A DNA stretch of 44,438 nt from a virus. Location: IMG/VR virus record IMGVR_UViG_3300030419_000175, positions 1 through 44,438 of that record; one strand, 5' to 3'. Under the pieces are notes generated by a model, which was given only the letters and a program-made list of their open reading frames with translations, was not told the DNA's origin and ran no database searches. Shown here piece by piece: positions 6,796-16,100 of this stretch. The translations under genes and the position numbers were made by a program. Every line of letters begins with the position of its first letter. Position 1 is the stretch's first letter.

Positions 6796-8784
6796 ATGAA
6801 TAACGCATTACCAACTGATTATCAAAATTTTATAGCTATCTCACGTTATGCACGTTGGATGGATGACCAACAACGTAGAGAAACATGGAGCGAAACTGTA
6901 ACTCGATATGTAGACTTTATATCTAATAAAGCTAACATAGATTACGATATCAAAGAGCAGATATGGGATGCTATATATAGTCTACAAGTGATGCCAAGTA
7001 TGAGAGCTTTGATGACCGCTGGAGCTGCATTAGAAAGAGATAATACTGCAGGCTATAACTGTGCTTATCTTCCTGTTGATGATATGAAATCATTTGATGA
7101 AGCTATGTATGTACTATTATGTGGAACTGGTGTAGGGTTTTCTGTAGAAAGAGACAAGATAAATAAACTACCAGAGATACCACATACCTTATACGACAGT
7201 GATGACATTATTAGTGTACACGATAGCAAAGAGGGATGGGCAAAAGCTTTACGTAAATTAATAGCCTTATTATATGCAGGAGAGATACCGTCTTGGGATT
7301 TATCTAAAGTAAGACCTGCGGGTGCTAGACTAAAGATATTTGGTGGTAGAGCATCTGGACCAGGCCCACTAAATAATCTATTCACATTTACTGTAAATTT
7401 ATTTAAAGAAAATAAAGGTAAAAAACTCTCTAGCTATGATTGTCACAGTTTAATGTGTAAGATTGGTGAAGTAGTTGTATCTGGGGGTGTGCGTAGAAGT
7501 GCCATGATATCTTTATCTAATTTATCTGATATACGAATGAGACATGCTAAAACAGGTAATTGGTGGGAAACTGCACCTCACATGGCATTGTCTAATAATA
7601 GTGTTGCGTATACAGATAAGCCAGATTCTGAAACCTTTTTAAGAGAATGGACTTCACTTGTAGAGTCTCGCTCTGGAGAAAGAGGTATATTCAATAGAGT
7701 AGCCGCACGTAAGCAGGCCATGAGTTATGGTCGTAGAGACCCACAACACGATTTTGGATGTAACCCCTGCAGTGAAATCATCTTGCGTCCCTATCAGTTC
7801 TGTAACCTCACTGAGGTGGTAATTAGAGAGGGAGATGACTATAATGCTATTTGTCAGAAAGTAAAGATAGCCACCATACTTGGAACAGCACAAGCTACAC
7901 TTACCAACTTCCCATATTTAAGAAAGATATGGAAAAAGAATACTGAAGAAGAAAGATTACTTGGTGTATCTTTGACAGGTATTATGGATAACATTATGAT
8001 GAGTGGGCAAAACCCAGAAGCTAGAAAAAAGTTACCTAGTATTCTTGAAAGTCTTAGAATGACAGCAGTAGAAACTAATATAGAATATGCTAAAAAGTTT
8101 AACATTCCTGCAAGCACTGCTATAACTTGTGTTAAGCCAAGTGGTACAGTGTCACAATTATGCAACAGTGCATCAGGTATCCATGCTAGACATAGTAGAT
8201 TTTACGTGCGTACAGTTCGTGGAGACAACAAAGACCCACTTACACAGTTCATGCAAAATCAAGGCATACCTAATGAGCCTTGTGTTATGAAACCAGAGAC
8301 AACAACTGTATTTAGTTTTCCAATGAAGTCACCAGACTCTTGTGTTACTAGGCATCATATGTCTGCTATAGAACAACTAGAGATGTGGCTAATATATCAA
8401 AGAAATTGGTGTGAGCATAAGCCATCTGTAACTGTATCTGTTAAACCTGACGAATGGGTTGATGTAGGTGCATTCGTGTACAAAAACTTTGATGAGATGT
8501 CTGGTGTATCTTTTTTACCTTATGATGACCATGTGTATCAACAAGCACCATATCAAGATATGATATCAGCAGAACAATCTTGGGAACTTGGTGTATCTAC
8601 ACATGCACCGACAGGAAAAGATGTACCGTTTACAGTTGAGCACTACAATGCTATGAAAAGAAATATGCCTGCCTCAATTGATTGGACTAAGCTAGCTGAC
8701 TTTGAAAAAGAAGACACTACAAAGTCATCCCAGACTTTTGCTTGTAGTGGAGATTCATGTGAGATTGTTGATATAGGAGCTTGA
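6796..8784 (+). CDS. nrdJ: Adenosylcobalamin-dependent class II ribonucleotide reductase (monomeric)
   Basis: 662 residues; reduces ribonucleotides to deoxyribonucleotides for phage DNA synthesis, using B12 to generate the thiyl radical. The active site is complete: Cys89 (YNCAYLPV), the radical-site motif GCNPCSE with Asn323, Cys325 and Glu327, the partner Cys336 eleven residues on (same 11-residue spacing as Cys408/Cys419 in the Lactobacillus enzyme), and a C-terminal redox pair Cys650/Cys655 (CSGDSC). Other family blocks are LLCGTGVGFSVER, RPAGARLKIFGGRASGPGPL, GGVRRSAMISL and CVKPSGTVSQL. The length fits the small monomeric type rather than the larger bacterial NrdJ. Such enzymes are common in marine phages and need no NrdB or oxygen, but they depend on cobalamin from the host. 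A strong ribosome site precedes the ATG. Confidence 0.96.
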   Translation: MNNALPTDYQNFIAISRYARWMDDQQRRETWSETVTRYVDFISNKANIDYDIKEQIWDAIYSLQVMPSMRALMTAGAALERDNTAGYNCAYLPVDDMKSFDEAMYVLLCGTGVGFSVERDKINKLPEIPHTLYDSDDIISVHDSKEGWAKALRKLIALLYAGEIPSWDLSKVRPAGARLKIFGGRASGPGPLNNLFTFTVNLFKENKGKKLSSYDCHSLMCKIGEVVVSGGVRRSAMISLSNLSDIRMRHAKTGNWWETAPHMALSNNSVAYTDKPDSETFLREWTSLVESRSGERGIFNRVAARKQAMSYGRRDPQHDFGCNPCSEIILRPYQFCNLTEVVIREGDDYNAICQKVKIATILGTAQATLTNFPYLRKIWKKNTEEERLLGVSLTGIMDNIMMSGQNPEARKKLPSILESLRMTAVETNIEYAKKFNIPASTAITCVKPSGTVSQLCNSASGIHARHSRFYVRTVRGDNKDPLTQFMQNQGIPNEPCVMKPETTTVFSFPMKSPDSCVTRHHMSAIEQLEMWLIYQRNWCEHKPSVTVSVKPDEWVDVGAFVYKNFDEMSGVSFLPYDDHVYQQAPYQDMISAEQSWELGVSTHAPTGKDVPFTVEHYNAMKRNMPASIDWTKLADFEKEDTTKSSQTFACSGDSCEIVDIGA

Positions 8785-8785
8785 C

Positions 8786-8992
8786 ATGATAAAGAAAAAC
8801 ATTAAGTTCTTTTATAGAGGTCGTAAAGACTTTTACAAAGTAGAAGAAATAGGAAACAGAAAACACCATGTGTCTAATCCTTTTCCTGCAGAATCAGATA
8901 AAGGAAAAGAATGGCAACGTGGATTTAATAACAGTTATTTTATAAATTTAAAAAGGCAGAAAGCTCATGAGCAAAATAGAAAGACCAAGTAA
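8786..8992 (+). CDS. Small basic protein with an RMF/CrpP-like motif
   Basis: 68 residues, starting one base after the reductase stop codon. It is very basic, with a central motif NPFP...KGKEWQRGFNNSYF. The pattern N-P-[FY]...W-x-x-G-[FW] resembles ribosome modulation factor and the small RMF-like/CrpP-like proteins found on phages and plasmids, where the core is NPY...W..GW. This is motif-level resemblance only. It overlaps the following gene by 26 nt, so the two are probably coupled. If the resemblance is real it could bind ribosomes or another RNA. Confidence 0.6.
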   Translation: MIKKNIKFFYRGRKDFYKVEEIGNRKHHVSNPFPAESDKGKEWQRGFNNSYFINLKRQKAHEQNRKTK

Positions 8993-9365
8993 AGAAGACA
9001 GAAGTAAATGGGATATTAAGTTTACTGATGATTTAAAATTTGGAGAAAAAGGCGAGAATGATTTATATAACATAATACGCAATTCTACTATGGAAGTTAA
9101 ATCTGATAGGATATGGAAGTCCACAGGTAATATTGCTATTGAGTTTGAGTGTAATGGAAAACCATCAGGAATAGCTAAAACAGAAGCTGATTATTACGCC
9201 ATAAATTTATGTTACGGAGATGCATATTGGGGGCATCTTATTTTTCCAACAGATAGAATGCGTGTATTGGCTAGCAAATGTGAACAACGATATGGTGGCG
9301 ATGGTGGAAGAGCCAAAATGTATTTAGTAAAACTTTCAAAATTATTTGATGTGAATAAAAAATAA
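8967..9365 (+). CDS. PD-(D/E)XK nuclease-like protein
   Basis: 132 residues. The middle contains MEVKSD, then TGNIAIEFECNGKPSGI, then TEADYYAI. Putative phage nucleases with this arrangement have an ExK/DxK followed by a strand ending in an acidic residue and a KPSGI..T.ADY block, similar to VSR/Holliday-junction-resolvase-like restriction folds. The catalytic set would be Glu/Lys of EVK plus Glu of IEFE, with an upstream Asp in the GEND region. This is the third PD-(D/E)XK-like gene of the early block. Substrate unknown. It ends at TAATG, shared with the next gene. Confidence 0.55.
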   Translation: MSKIERPSKEDRSKWDIKFTDDLKFGEKGENDLYNIIRNSTMEVKSDRIWKSTGNIAIEFECNGKPSGIAKTEADYYAINLCYGDAYWGHLIFPTDRMRVLASKCEQRYGGDGGRAKMYLVKLSKLFDVNKK

Positions 9366-9574
9366 TGTTAACAGATAGAGAGGTAAAAGAGATATGTCAA
9401 AAGCAATCAGAGGAAGCTTACGGTATGTTCTTATGGTTTTGCAAGTGGTTTTCGTATTACTGCTTGTTTATTCTTATTGTACTAGCGTCCTGTAATTTTG
9501 GTGTAGATGGCACAGGTGGAACAGGTAACTCTGCTCTGCACGAAGAATATAAAGATAGGATGGGATTAAAATGA
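9365..9574 (+). CDS. Small membrane protein with a lipobox-like sequence
   Basis: 69 residues, beginning on the preceding stop codon (TAATG). An N-terminal soluble part of about 20 residues is followed by an aromatic hydrophobic stretch (FLWFCKWFSYYCLFILIVLASC) ending in LASC, which fits the signal peptidase II lipobox [LVI][ASTVI][GAS]C. The tail after Cys is Gly-rich (NFGVDGTGGTGNSALHEEY). It could be a lipoprotein, or simply a single-pass protein with a chance Cys; the N-region is longer than normal for a lipoprotein unless translation begins at the internal Met21. The next gene also encodes a membrane protein and overlaps by 4 nt. Confidence 0.5.
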   Translation: MLTDREVKEICQKQSEEAYGMFLWFCKWFSYYCLFILIVLASCNFGVDGTGGTGNSALHEEYKDRMGLK

Positions 9575-9759
9575 AACCGTACAACAACGAGGGTTTTGGT
9601 CTAGCTTTTTTAACGATAATATTTTTTATGTTAGTTTTTCCTGCAATGATTCTTTTTACATCGCTAGGCACATGGGATATGTTTTGGAAAATGCATTTAC
9701 CTGATGGTGATTGTTGGGAAAACAATAAACACGAAAGGGTTTGTAAAGATGCCAAGTAA
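9571..9759 (+). CDS. Small single-pass membrane protein, unknown function
   Basis: 62 residues with one long hydrophobic segment (FGLAFLTIIFFMLVFPAMILFTSLG, about residues 9-33) and a hydrophilic C-terminus with two cysteines (DGDCWENNKHERVC). It overlaps its upstream neighbour by ATGA and its downstream neighbour by 11 nt. The pair of small envelope-type proteins at the end of the early operon may be involved in host takeover, superinfection exclusion or lysis. No family is recognised. Confidence 0.5.
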   Translation: MKPYNNEGFGLAFLTIIFFMLVFPAMILFTSLGTWDMFWKMHLPDGDCWENNKHERVCKDAK

Positions 9760-10045
9760 AATGCTTGAATTAAAAAGTGAATTAGAGGTGCATCTATCTC
9801 CTACCCCTAGAGGTATTGGAGTAACTTTAGCACCTGAAACGCCAGGAAAGGCGGCTTCTTACGCAGAATATAATTGGGCGGAGCTTATAGGGGGATTGTG
9901 TGAAGCTCATACAATACCAGTGTTACATGATAAAGATGTACGAATTACTGAAGACAGTTACAAATATCTCCTCGAAGTAGTTCTTATAATGAAACAGCAA
10001 TCTGATTTACTGTTAAAGAAAGCTAAATCATTTACTGTAGTTTAA
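9749..10045 (+). CDS. Hypothetical protein, last gene of the + strand block
   Basis: 98 residues from ATG 9749 (MPSKMLELKS); the in-frame ATG at 9704 would run deep inside the previous gene. It has strands at the N-terminus (SELEVHLSPTPRGIGVTLA), an Ala-rich middle and a helical C-terminus (YKYLLEVVLIMKQQSDLLLKKA). There is no known motif. Its TAA shares the bases TTAA with the stop codon of the opposing large virion gene, so the two transcription blocks converge without any spacer. Confidence 0.55.
   Translation: MPSKMLELKSELEVHLSPTPRGIGVTLAPETPGKAASYAEYNWAELIGGLCEAHTIPVLHDKDVRITEDSYKYLLEVVLIMKQQSDLLLKKAKSFTVV
10042..10045. other. Shared TTAA: overlapping stop codons of convergent genes
   Basis: The self-complementary TTAA gives TAA on + (10043-10045) to the 98-residue gene and TAA on - (10042-10044) to the 1039-residue gene. 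There is no intergenic base and no stem plus T-run between the two convergent blocks. Confidence 0.9.
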
Positions 10046-13000
10046 TCCTCTAATAAGACATCAAAAGGACTCTTTATTTTTGCATCACCTTGCTCGCCAA
10101 ACAGTTCTTGTGATTGCACCATTTCATCTGTTCTATACATTTCTAATACAGCATCTGCCATAGCCGCTCCAATATATCCTTCTGTAGATATCATATTTTT
10201 TATAAGAGAATCTTTACCAGATTCAGCAATTTTTAATTTTCCCAACACTGCATCCGCAAGAGTTTCTTTAACTAAAATCTTAGAGAATAATTTCTGAGCA
10301 CCTAATCGTGATACAACTCCTATAAATTTAGCTGGGTCTAAAGTATATAAGTTAGATATAAGTTGAGCACCTGACAAAGCAGAACCTGCGTCTGCTCCAG
10401 TGGCTTGTATAACTTGTGCATAATTTTGTATACCATCCATTATCTTTAATGTATCGTTATCAAAGAATCCTTTCAAAGTTTTATTTTCTTTTATTAATCT
10501 TATTAGTTCCCCCATTTTTTTAGAGTCAATGGTGTAATCTCCTACTTCTCCGTAGGCACTATTTTTACTAACTGGAACTACAACCCCACTGCCTTGTGAG
10601 AATACATAATCAATTAATCCTCTTTTAATATTTTCTATAGCTTGTCCTTGATTTTGTATCCCCTCTCTTCTTGCAACTTGAAGTAAACTTTTAGCTGCAC
10701 CCTCAATATCTACAGGGTCTGCAAATATTTCTCCTATAGCTACACCTAATTGTGTTGTATCGGGTCGTTCTGCTATTTCTCTAGCTAAAGTATTCTCTAA
10801 TCTCACAACTTCTGATGCTTCTCTTCTCAATAATTTTTCATCTATATCAGAGATGCCCAATAACTCTAGCTCTTTTCTAGAGAAAGAATCTAAATATTCT
10901 CCTACTGCTGTTATTGAACCTTTCTCAGATAAATCTGTGGTGGCTATCTTATTTAATTTACTTGCTAGTTGTATACGAAATGCATTTTTGAGAGCTGTCA
11001 TTCCTTCAAAATCTTCTGAACCTAGTTCTTTGCCTCTGGTAGCTCTTAGTTTTCCCTTTATAGCAAAAGCTTCATCTGTTTGAGTTTTTGTAGTTCTTAT
11101 AGTTTTTAATCTATTAACTATATAGTTTTGAATTTTATTTAAATCTTCTAGTGCTATATCAGGAACTTCAGCACTTGGTGTACCAATTTGTCTACCTATT
11201 GTTGCAGTAGGAATGTCTTTAAGAGTTGATTGTATATTACCAGTGGCTTTGCTTAATGTAGTTACTAATAGTTCCTGAGATGTTAAGTCTTCAGTTTCCT
11301 TAAAGAATGAATTAGCTACATTTAAATCATTTTTTATGGAATCTAATAAATTTTTATCAGCTCCTACTGGATTTTTTATAGTTTCTTGTATAATTCTTCT
11401 AAGAGAATTTAATTCAGTTATTCTTTGTTTTACCCCAGGTTTCATATTTTTACCACCAGGGAATGCCTCTATGAGGTCGGTAGCCATCTCTCCCAGTTTC
11501 ATAGAATATAAATGGAGTAACTTTGCAGGAGACTTATAATACTCTTGTTTGACAGCATCAATTCCCTCTACATTGTCAACAAAGTTTTTCATCCCTGCAA
11601 CTACTTGTTGTCTATTGAGTGTATTATTTTTTCCTAATATAGCTAATTGTTCTTTGATAATATTAAAAGAGCCATCATCCCAATCAGCTGTAGATTGTAC
11701 ACCTTTTATCTTATCAGCCTCTGATGTAGGAACAATAACTTTTGGACTAATTTGCACAGAGTTTTTAATTGCAGTTAAATCCATTGGTTTAAAACCAATT
11801 TTATCATGTGCTATTCTATATAATTCTTGTGCTTCAAGTCTTCTTAAATCTTTAAACAATAAAAGCATCTCTGCATTTACTCTTCCTGCTTCTCCTAAAT
11901 CTAATCGACTAAAATCTTTTTTAAATTTAGCAAAAGAGTTTTGAAATTGTTTTATATCTCCTTGACCTTTTCCAGCTCGCACATTTTCCACGTACTCATA
12001 CAAAGCTCTATTTTGTTTACGAAACTCATAAGCTATTATGTTGGTAACTTGGTCAGCAAGCCCCACCATACGATTTAAAATTTTGTTTGCTGAAATTTGA
12101 GAAGGCAAAAGCTTTTCTAACTTATGCAATCTTCTAAAATTATCTGCCTCCACAGCTGACCTAAATGTATCATCGTTAATGGCTACCTCTTCAAACTTTT
12201 TTCTAAGCTTATCAGATATTTGACGAGATACATATGTTACAGTTTGCTTAGTTACAGGAAGTCCTCCAAATAGCATCTCTAGTCTTCCAGATAACTTTTC
12301 CTGTTCTGTTAAATTAAAATCAAAAGGTGCGGCCATAGAATCGCCAAACATTTTTAAAGCATTAAAAAATTCATTTTTATCATCATCAGTTTTTAGTCCT
12401 AGCCCCTCTGCAGCTTCATTACGTAATTTTTCAGTAAATACGCCACCTGAATATAGCGTAGCAAGAGTTACAAATGGTGAAGCTACTTTTCCTGCAACAC
12501 CAAGCTTTGATGTAAGTGCTCCTGCAGTTAAAGCAGTAGATACAACTGCTGCACTCGCTCCTGTTTCAGCTGCTAGAAAAGGTACAAGACTTTGCGTGTA
12601 GTCAATAAATCCTGCAGTGGGTCTTCCATAAGGGGTAAATGTGCCATCATCTCTTTCCACACTCATAAGTAATGAACCTTCAAATAAAAGAGGATTTGCC
12701 CCCTCGTCATAAATAAAGGTTACTTCTCTCTTTGAACCATCTGATTTTTCAGTAACACCACTTTTGTATGCTTCTTCTACTTGTTCTTTTTCTAAACCAA
12801 AGCCACTTTTTAATTGTCCAAGTCCAGTGACATACGTAGCGGCCTCTGGGTCTTTTCCTTCATAACCAACGTCACCAGCTAGCTCTTCTCTGCGGGCTTT
12901 AGTAATGGGTTCTGCCTCTTCGATTTGTTTTACATATTCTTTTCCCGCTACTGCCCCAGGTAAGAAGACTTGTTCCATTATTGCAGAACTTTCTTTTATG

Positions 13001-13161
13001 GCATCTAATAAATTAAATGATTTCTTTTGAGGTTCAACAGGAGCTTCAGGAGGCATTGCCTCTACAAAATCTGGTCTTGTAGAAACAACAGGAGGTTCTT
13101 CTACTTGTGTTTCTTGCTTTTCATCTTCCTCTAGTAATATATCAAAGGGACTAGTTGTCAT
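10042..13161 (-). CDS. Large internal virion / DNA-ejection-type protein with twin terminal tags
   Basis: 1039 residues, the most promoter-distal gene of the structural block. Mostly alpha-helical, with one long small-residue hydrophobic region at 191-243 (LVPFLAAETGASAAVV onward) that could insert into a membrane. Size, helical content and position next to another 1068-residue protein fit the internal core or ejection proteins of podoviruses (T7 gp15/gp16 analogues), but I see no lytic transglycosylase motif, so this is a contextual call. The N-terminus reads SPFDILLEED (residues 4-13) and the last nine residues read SPFDVLLED (1031-1039), a near-identical tag at both ends. A good ribosome site (AAGGAAAA) precedes the ATG. 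Confidence 0.6.
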   Translation of the reverse strand: MTTSPFDILLEEDEKQETQVEEPPVVSTRPDFVEAMPPEAPVEPQKKSFNLLDAIKESSAIMEQVFLPGAVAGKEYVKQIEEAEPITKARREELAGDVGYEGKDPEAATYVTGLGQLKSGFGLEKEQVEEAYKSGVTEKSDGSKREVTFIYDEGANPLLFEGSLLMSVERDDGTFTPYGRPTAGFIDYTQSLVPFLAAETGASAAVVSTALTAGALTSKLGVAGKVASPFVTLATLYSGGVFTEKLRNEAAEGLGLKTDDDKNEFFNALKMFGDSMAAPFDFNLTEQEKLSGRLEMLFGGLPVTKQTVTYVSRQISDKLRKKFEEVAINDDTFRSAVEADNFRRLHKLEKLLPSQISANKILNRMVGLADQVTNIIAYEFRKQNRALYEYVENVRAGKGQGDIKQFQNSFAKFKKDFSRLDLGEAGRVNAEMLLLFKDLRRLEAQELYRIAHDKIGFKPMDLTAIKNSVQISPKVIVPTSEADKIKGVQSTADWDDGSFNIIKEQLAILGKNNTLNRQQVVAGMKNFVDNVEGIDAVKQEYYKSPAKLLHLYSMKLGEMATDLIEAFPGGKNMKPGVKQRITELNSLRRIIQETIKNPVGADKNLLDSIKNDLNVANSFFKETEDLTSQELLVTTLSKATGNIQSTLKDIPTATIGRQIGTPSAEVPDIALEDLNKIQNYIVNRLKTIRTTKTQTDEAFAIKGKLRATRGKELGSEDFEGMTALKNAFRIQLASKLNKIATTDLSEKGSITAVGEYLDSFSRKELELLGISDIDEKLLRREASEVVRLENTLAREIAERPDTTQLGVAIGEIFADPVDIEGAAKSLLQVARREGIQNQGQAIENIKRGLIDYVFSQGSGVVVPVSKNSAYGEVGDYTIDSKKMGELIRLIKENKTLKGFFDNDTLKIMDGIQNYAQVIQATGADAGSALSGAQLISNLYTLDPAKFIGVVSRLGAQKLFSKILVKETLADAVLGKLKIAESGKDSLIKNMISTEGYIGAAMADAVLEMYRTDEMVQSQELFGEQGDAKIKSPFDVLLED

Positions 13162-13170
13162 TTATTTTCC

Positions 13171-16100
13171 TTATTCTTTTAAATCTGGATAACTTTGTAA
13201 GAATTGATTAATAACGTCATTCTTATTAATTTTACCTTTAGTGGAGTAAACATAAATGTCAGACATTACAAATTGCATTTGTTGAGTAGCCATCTTTAAT
13301 TTTAGTCTAAGCACATCTCTGTCAGACTCAGACATTGCTTTAAATTCTTTTCCACTAGGAAATTTTTGTAATCCATAACTTCTTAATAAATCATAGAAAC
13401 CTTCCCTAGCTAACGTAGGTTTGTCATTTTTACCTATTTTGAAACCAAGTTGTTTTTCTATATCATATATCAGTTTATTTTCTACTTTTAATCCAGCATA
13501 CTCTGTATCTGTTAAAGGTGTATATGATTCTGATATTGGAGTTGTGTTATCAAAATCTGCATCATTTTTTCTAAGCATGACATCTTTTAGCATAGCTGCT
13601 TGAACAACCATTAGTGCTGCTTGACCTCTTGTAGTTCCTAGTAAACTTGTATCTTCTAGAACTGCTACATATTGTCTAACTATTTTTAAATCTTGGTCAG
13701 ATAATCTTGGGTCTTCAAAAATAGCATTTTTAGCTGTTCCAAGTAGTCTAATACCTTCTGCTCTTGCTTGTTGTATTGCTTGTATACCATCAGGACTCTT
13801 TCCAAACAGTGGTTGAGTTTTTCCTCCCATACTGTTAAGTAAATCTGATATATTTGCACCAAATAATTGAAGTGTGCCAGTTATATTAAAGGCATTAGGA
13901 TGATTAATAAAAGTCTTTAATATTTTTCCTGTAGTTAATACACTATCCGTTGATGCTCTTATTTGTTTTTTATTTTTTTCTAAGTCGTCTAAATCCATAG
14001 TTATTTTATTTCCAAGAGCAGTCAAAGATGGAACTTGTACAAGCACAGGTTTACCAGTGTCAAAATCCATATCAACTAAAAAGTTTCCATTTTTAGTAGT
14101 TCTAATGTTTCCTTGAGCTAGCATTCCTGCATAGATTGTTCTAGCATCACTTTCTTGTTTTTTAGTCATATTAGGATTTTTTAATTTTTCAGCTTCTATA
14201 ATAGCATTTACTTTTTCTTCTAGTGTAGTTGGTGGAGGTAATCCTGCTTTTCGTCCTACTTTCACCAATTGTACAGCAATAGCATTTAATTTCTTTAAGT
14301 TTTCTTCTCTTTGTTTACTTTCAAGCATTGGGAGATTAGCCAATGTTTCAAAGTTTGTTATTAAATCTATTGCCTTTGCGTGTTCATCACTAGTAAAATC
14401 AGAAGAGTTTTCCTGTAGTTTTTTTCTTGCCGCTTTAATTTCTTCAGATAAAGTTTTTACGTTAGCATCATATTGTGCATCAGAAAAATTAGAAGCCTTA
14501 AAAGCAAGATTAGCCAAATCCGCTCTTTCTGCACTATGCTTGAGGATTTCTTCTTTTATTTTTTCAGGAGTATACACAGCATTTCCATCGGCATCTTTTT
14601 GATTAGTCAAAAGTCTTAACTTATTGTCTTTATCAACAATTTCATCAAAAACAGTCTGAACCATTTCTTGTTGTGTACCATTTAGTTTGTCAAATTTTGA
14701 CCTTACTTGATTTAAAGTGCCTTCAGAAGATTTTACTGAAGTATTAAAAGTACTTAATATCTCAAGACCATCATCATCTTCTTCTTTTTCAAGTCCAGAA
14801 CTTAAGATAGCAGCTTGTGCAAATCTTATAGCGGAATCATCAACTTGTTTTCCAGTTTTATATGCCTCATACAAAGGAAGATAATTATTTACTGCATAAT
14901 CTTTCAGAGATTTTTTTACTATGACTTCAGGGTCATCATCACTAGGAACATCAATCTCTCCACTAAGTTCACTTAATTTTTTCACTATTATATCATGAGT
15001 TTCTTGCATAGTTTCAGGTATTTTAATAGGTTTAACTCCTATAATTTTATGTATTTTTGTTAATAGATTAGTTTCTTTTTCTCGAATATCTTTAGTGTCT
15101 AGTTTTCTTACGCTTTTCTGTAAATTAGCATACTCTGTCTGTAAATCTACCAAATGTTGTATACCAGTTTTACCATCAATATATTGACCTGGACTAAGTG
15201 TTTCTATTTTTTGTTTTAATCCATCTAAAGCTATTTTAATTTCAGGAGATAGAACATCTATTTCTCTACCTATAATTAATTTTAACTCTGCTTTTGTTAG
15301 TTGTATCTCTTCTCTTAAAAGTATGAGTTCATTACCTGATATGTTAGGATTGCCTGCTTGTGCAATGAGTTTGTTCAATTGCGTATAGTGTTTTCTAGCA
15401 TCTGCTTTTGCTATTATATTTTGCTTTGGGTTATTAATAAATTTAATAGTAGAATCAAATAGAGGTTCTAAATTTTTTGATAATGTACCTATGCCCTGCC
15501 TATCTAAAAGCATACCATTTAACATAGTTTCTATTTGTAGTGCTCTTTCGCTATTTGGTTCTTCTTCAATTATTTCTAAAAATTCTTGACTAACAGCTCC
15601 TACAGTCATATTTTTATTATCATTATTTTTTATATTTGTTTCAGTTGCGTGGCCTAGTGTTGAAGCTGTGCTAATTAAACTTTTACTTCTGTCTAATGTC
15701 AATGCTTCCACTAAAGGATTAGTTTTATTTTTTATAGCTAATTTTATAGCAGATTGACCTATATTTAGTTTTTTCATAACTGGAGGACTAGACAAGGCTT
15801 CAAATTCTTTTCTAGTCATACCCATTTCTGAAAGTGCAGAATCTTCAATAGCACGTTGCCCTTGACCATGTAGTAGTATTTGAAAAACACTGCGGTCTTC
15901 TGCTTCAGGAGTAGTAGCAGATGTTGTACCGCCTCCTGTCATTAATTTAGAAGTCTGTTGAGATTCATCTGTAGTTTCAGTAGGTGTCTTCTTTTTGGTT
16001 GCATCAAGTTCAGTGGTATCTTTTATGGTGTAATCACTTTTATTATTTATTAAATAATCTATAGCACCTTTATCTCCAGCTAATCCTGCATCTTCAATCA

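Noticed and set aside
14984-14995. TGATATAAT on the - strand inside the 1068-residue gene
   Set aside because: It matches the extended -10 but has no -35 at 16-18 bp and is fully coding, so chance in AT-rich DNA is likely; it also lowers confidence in the two proposed promoters.
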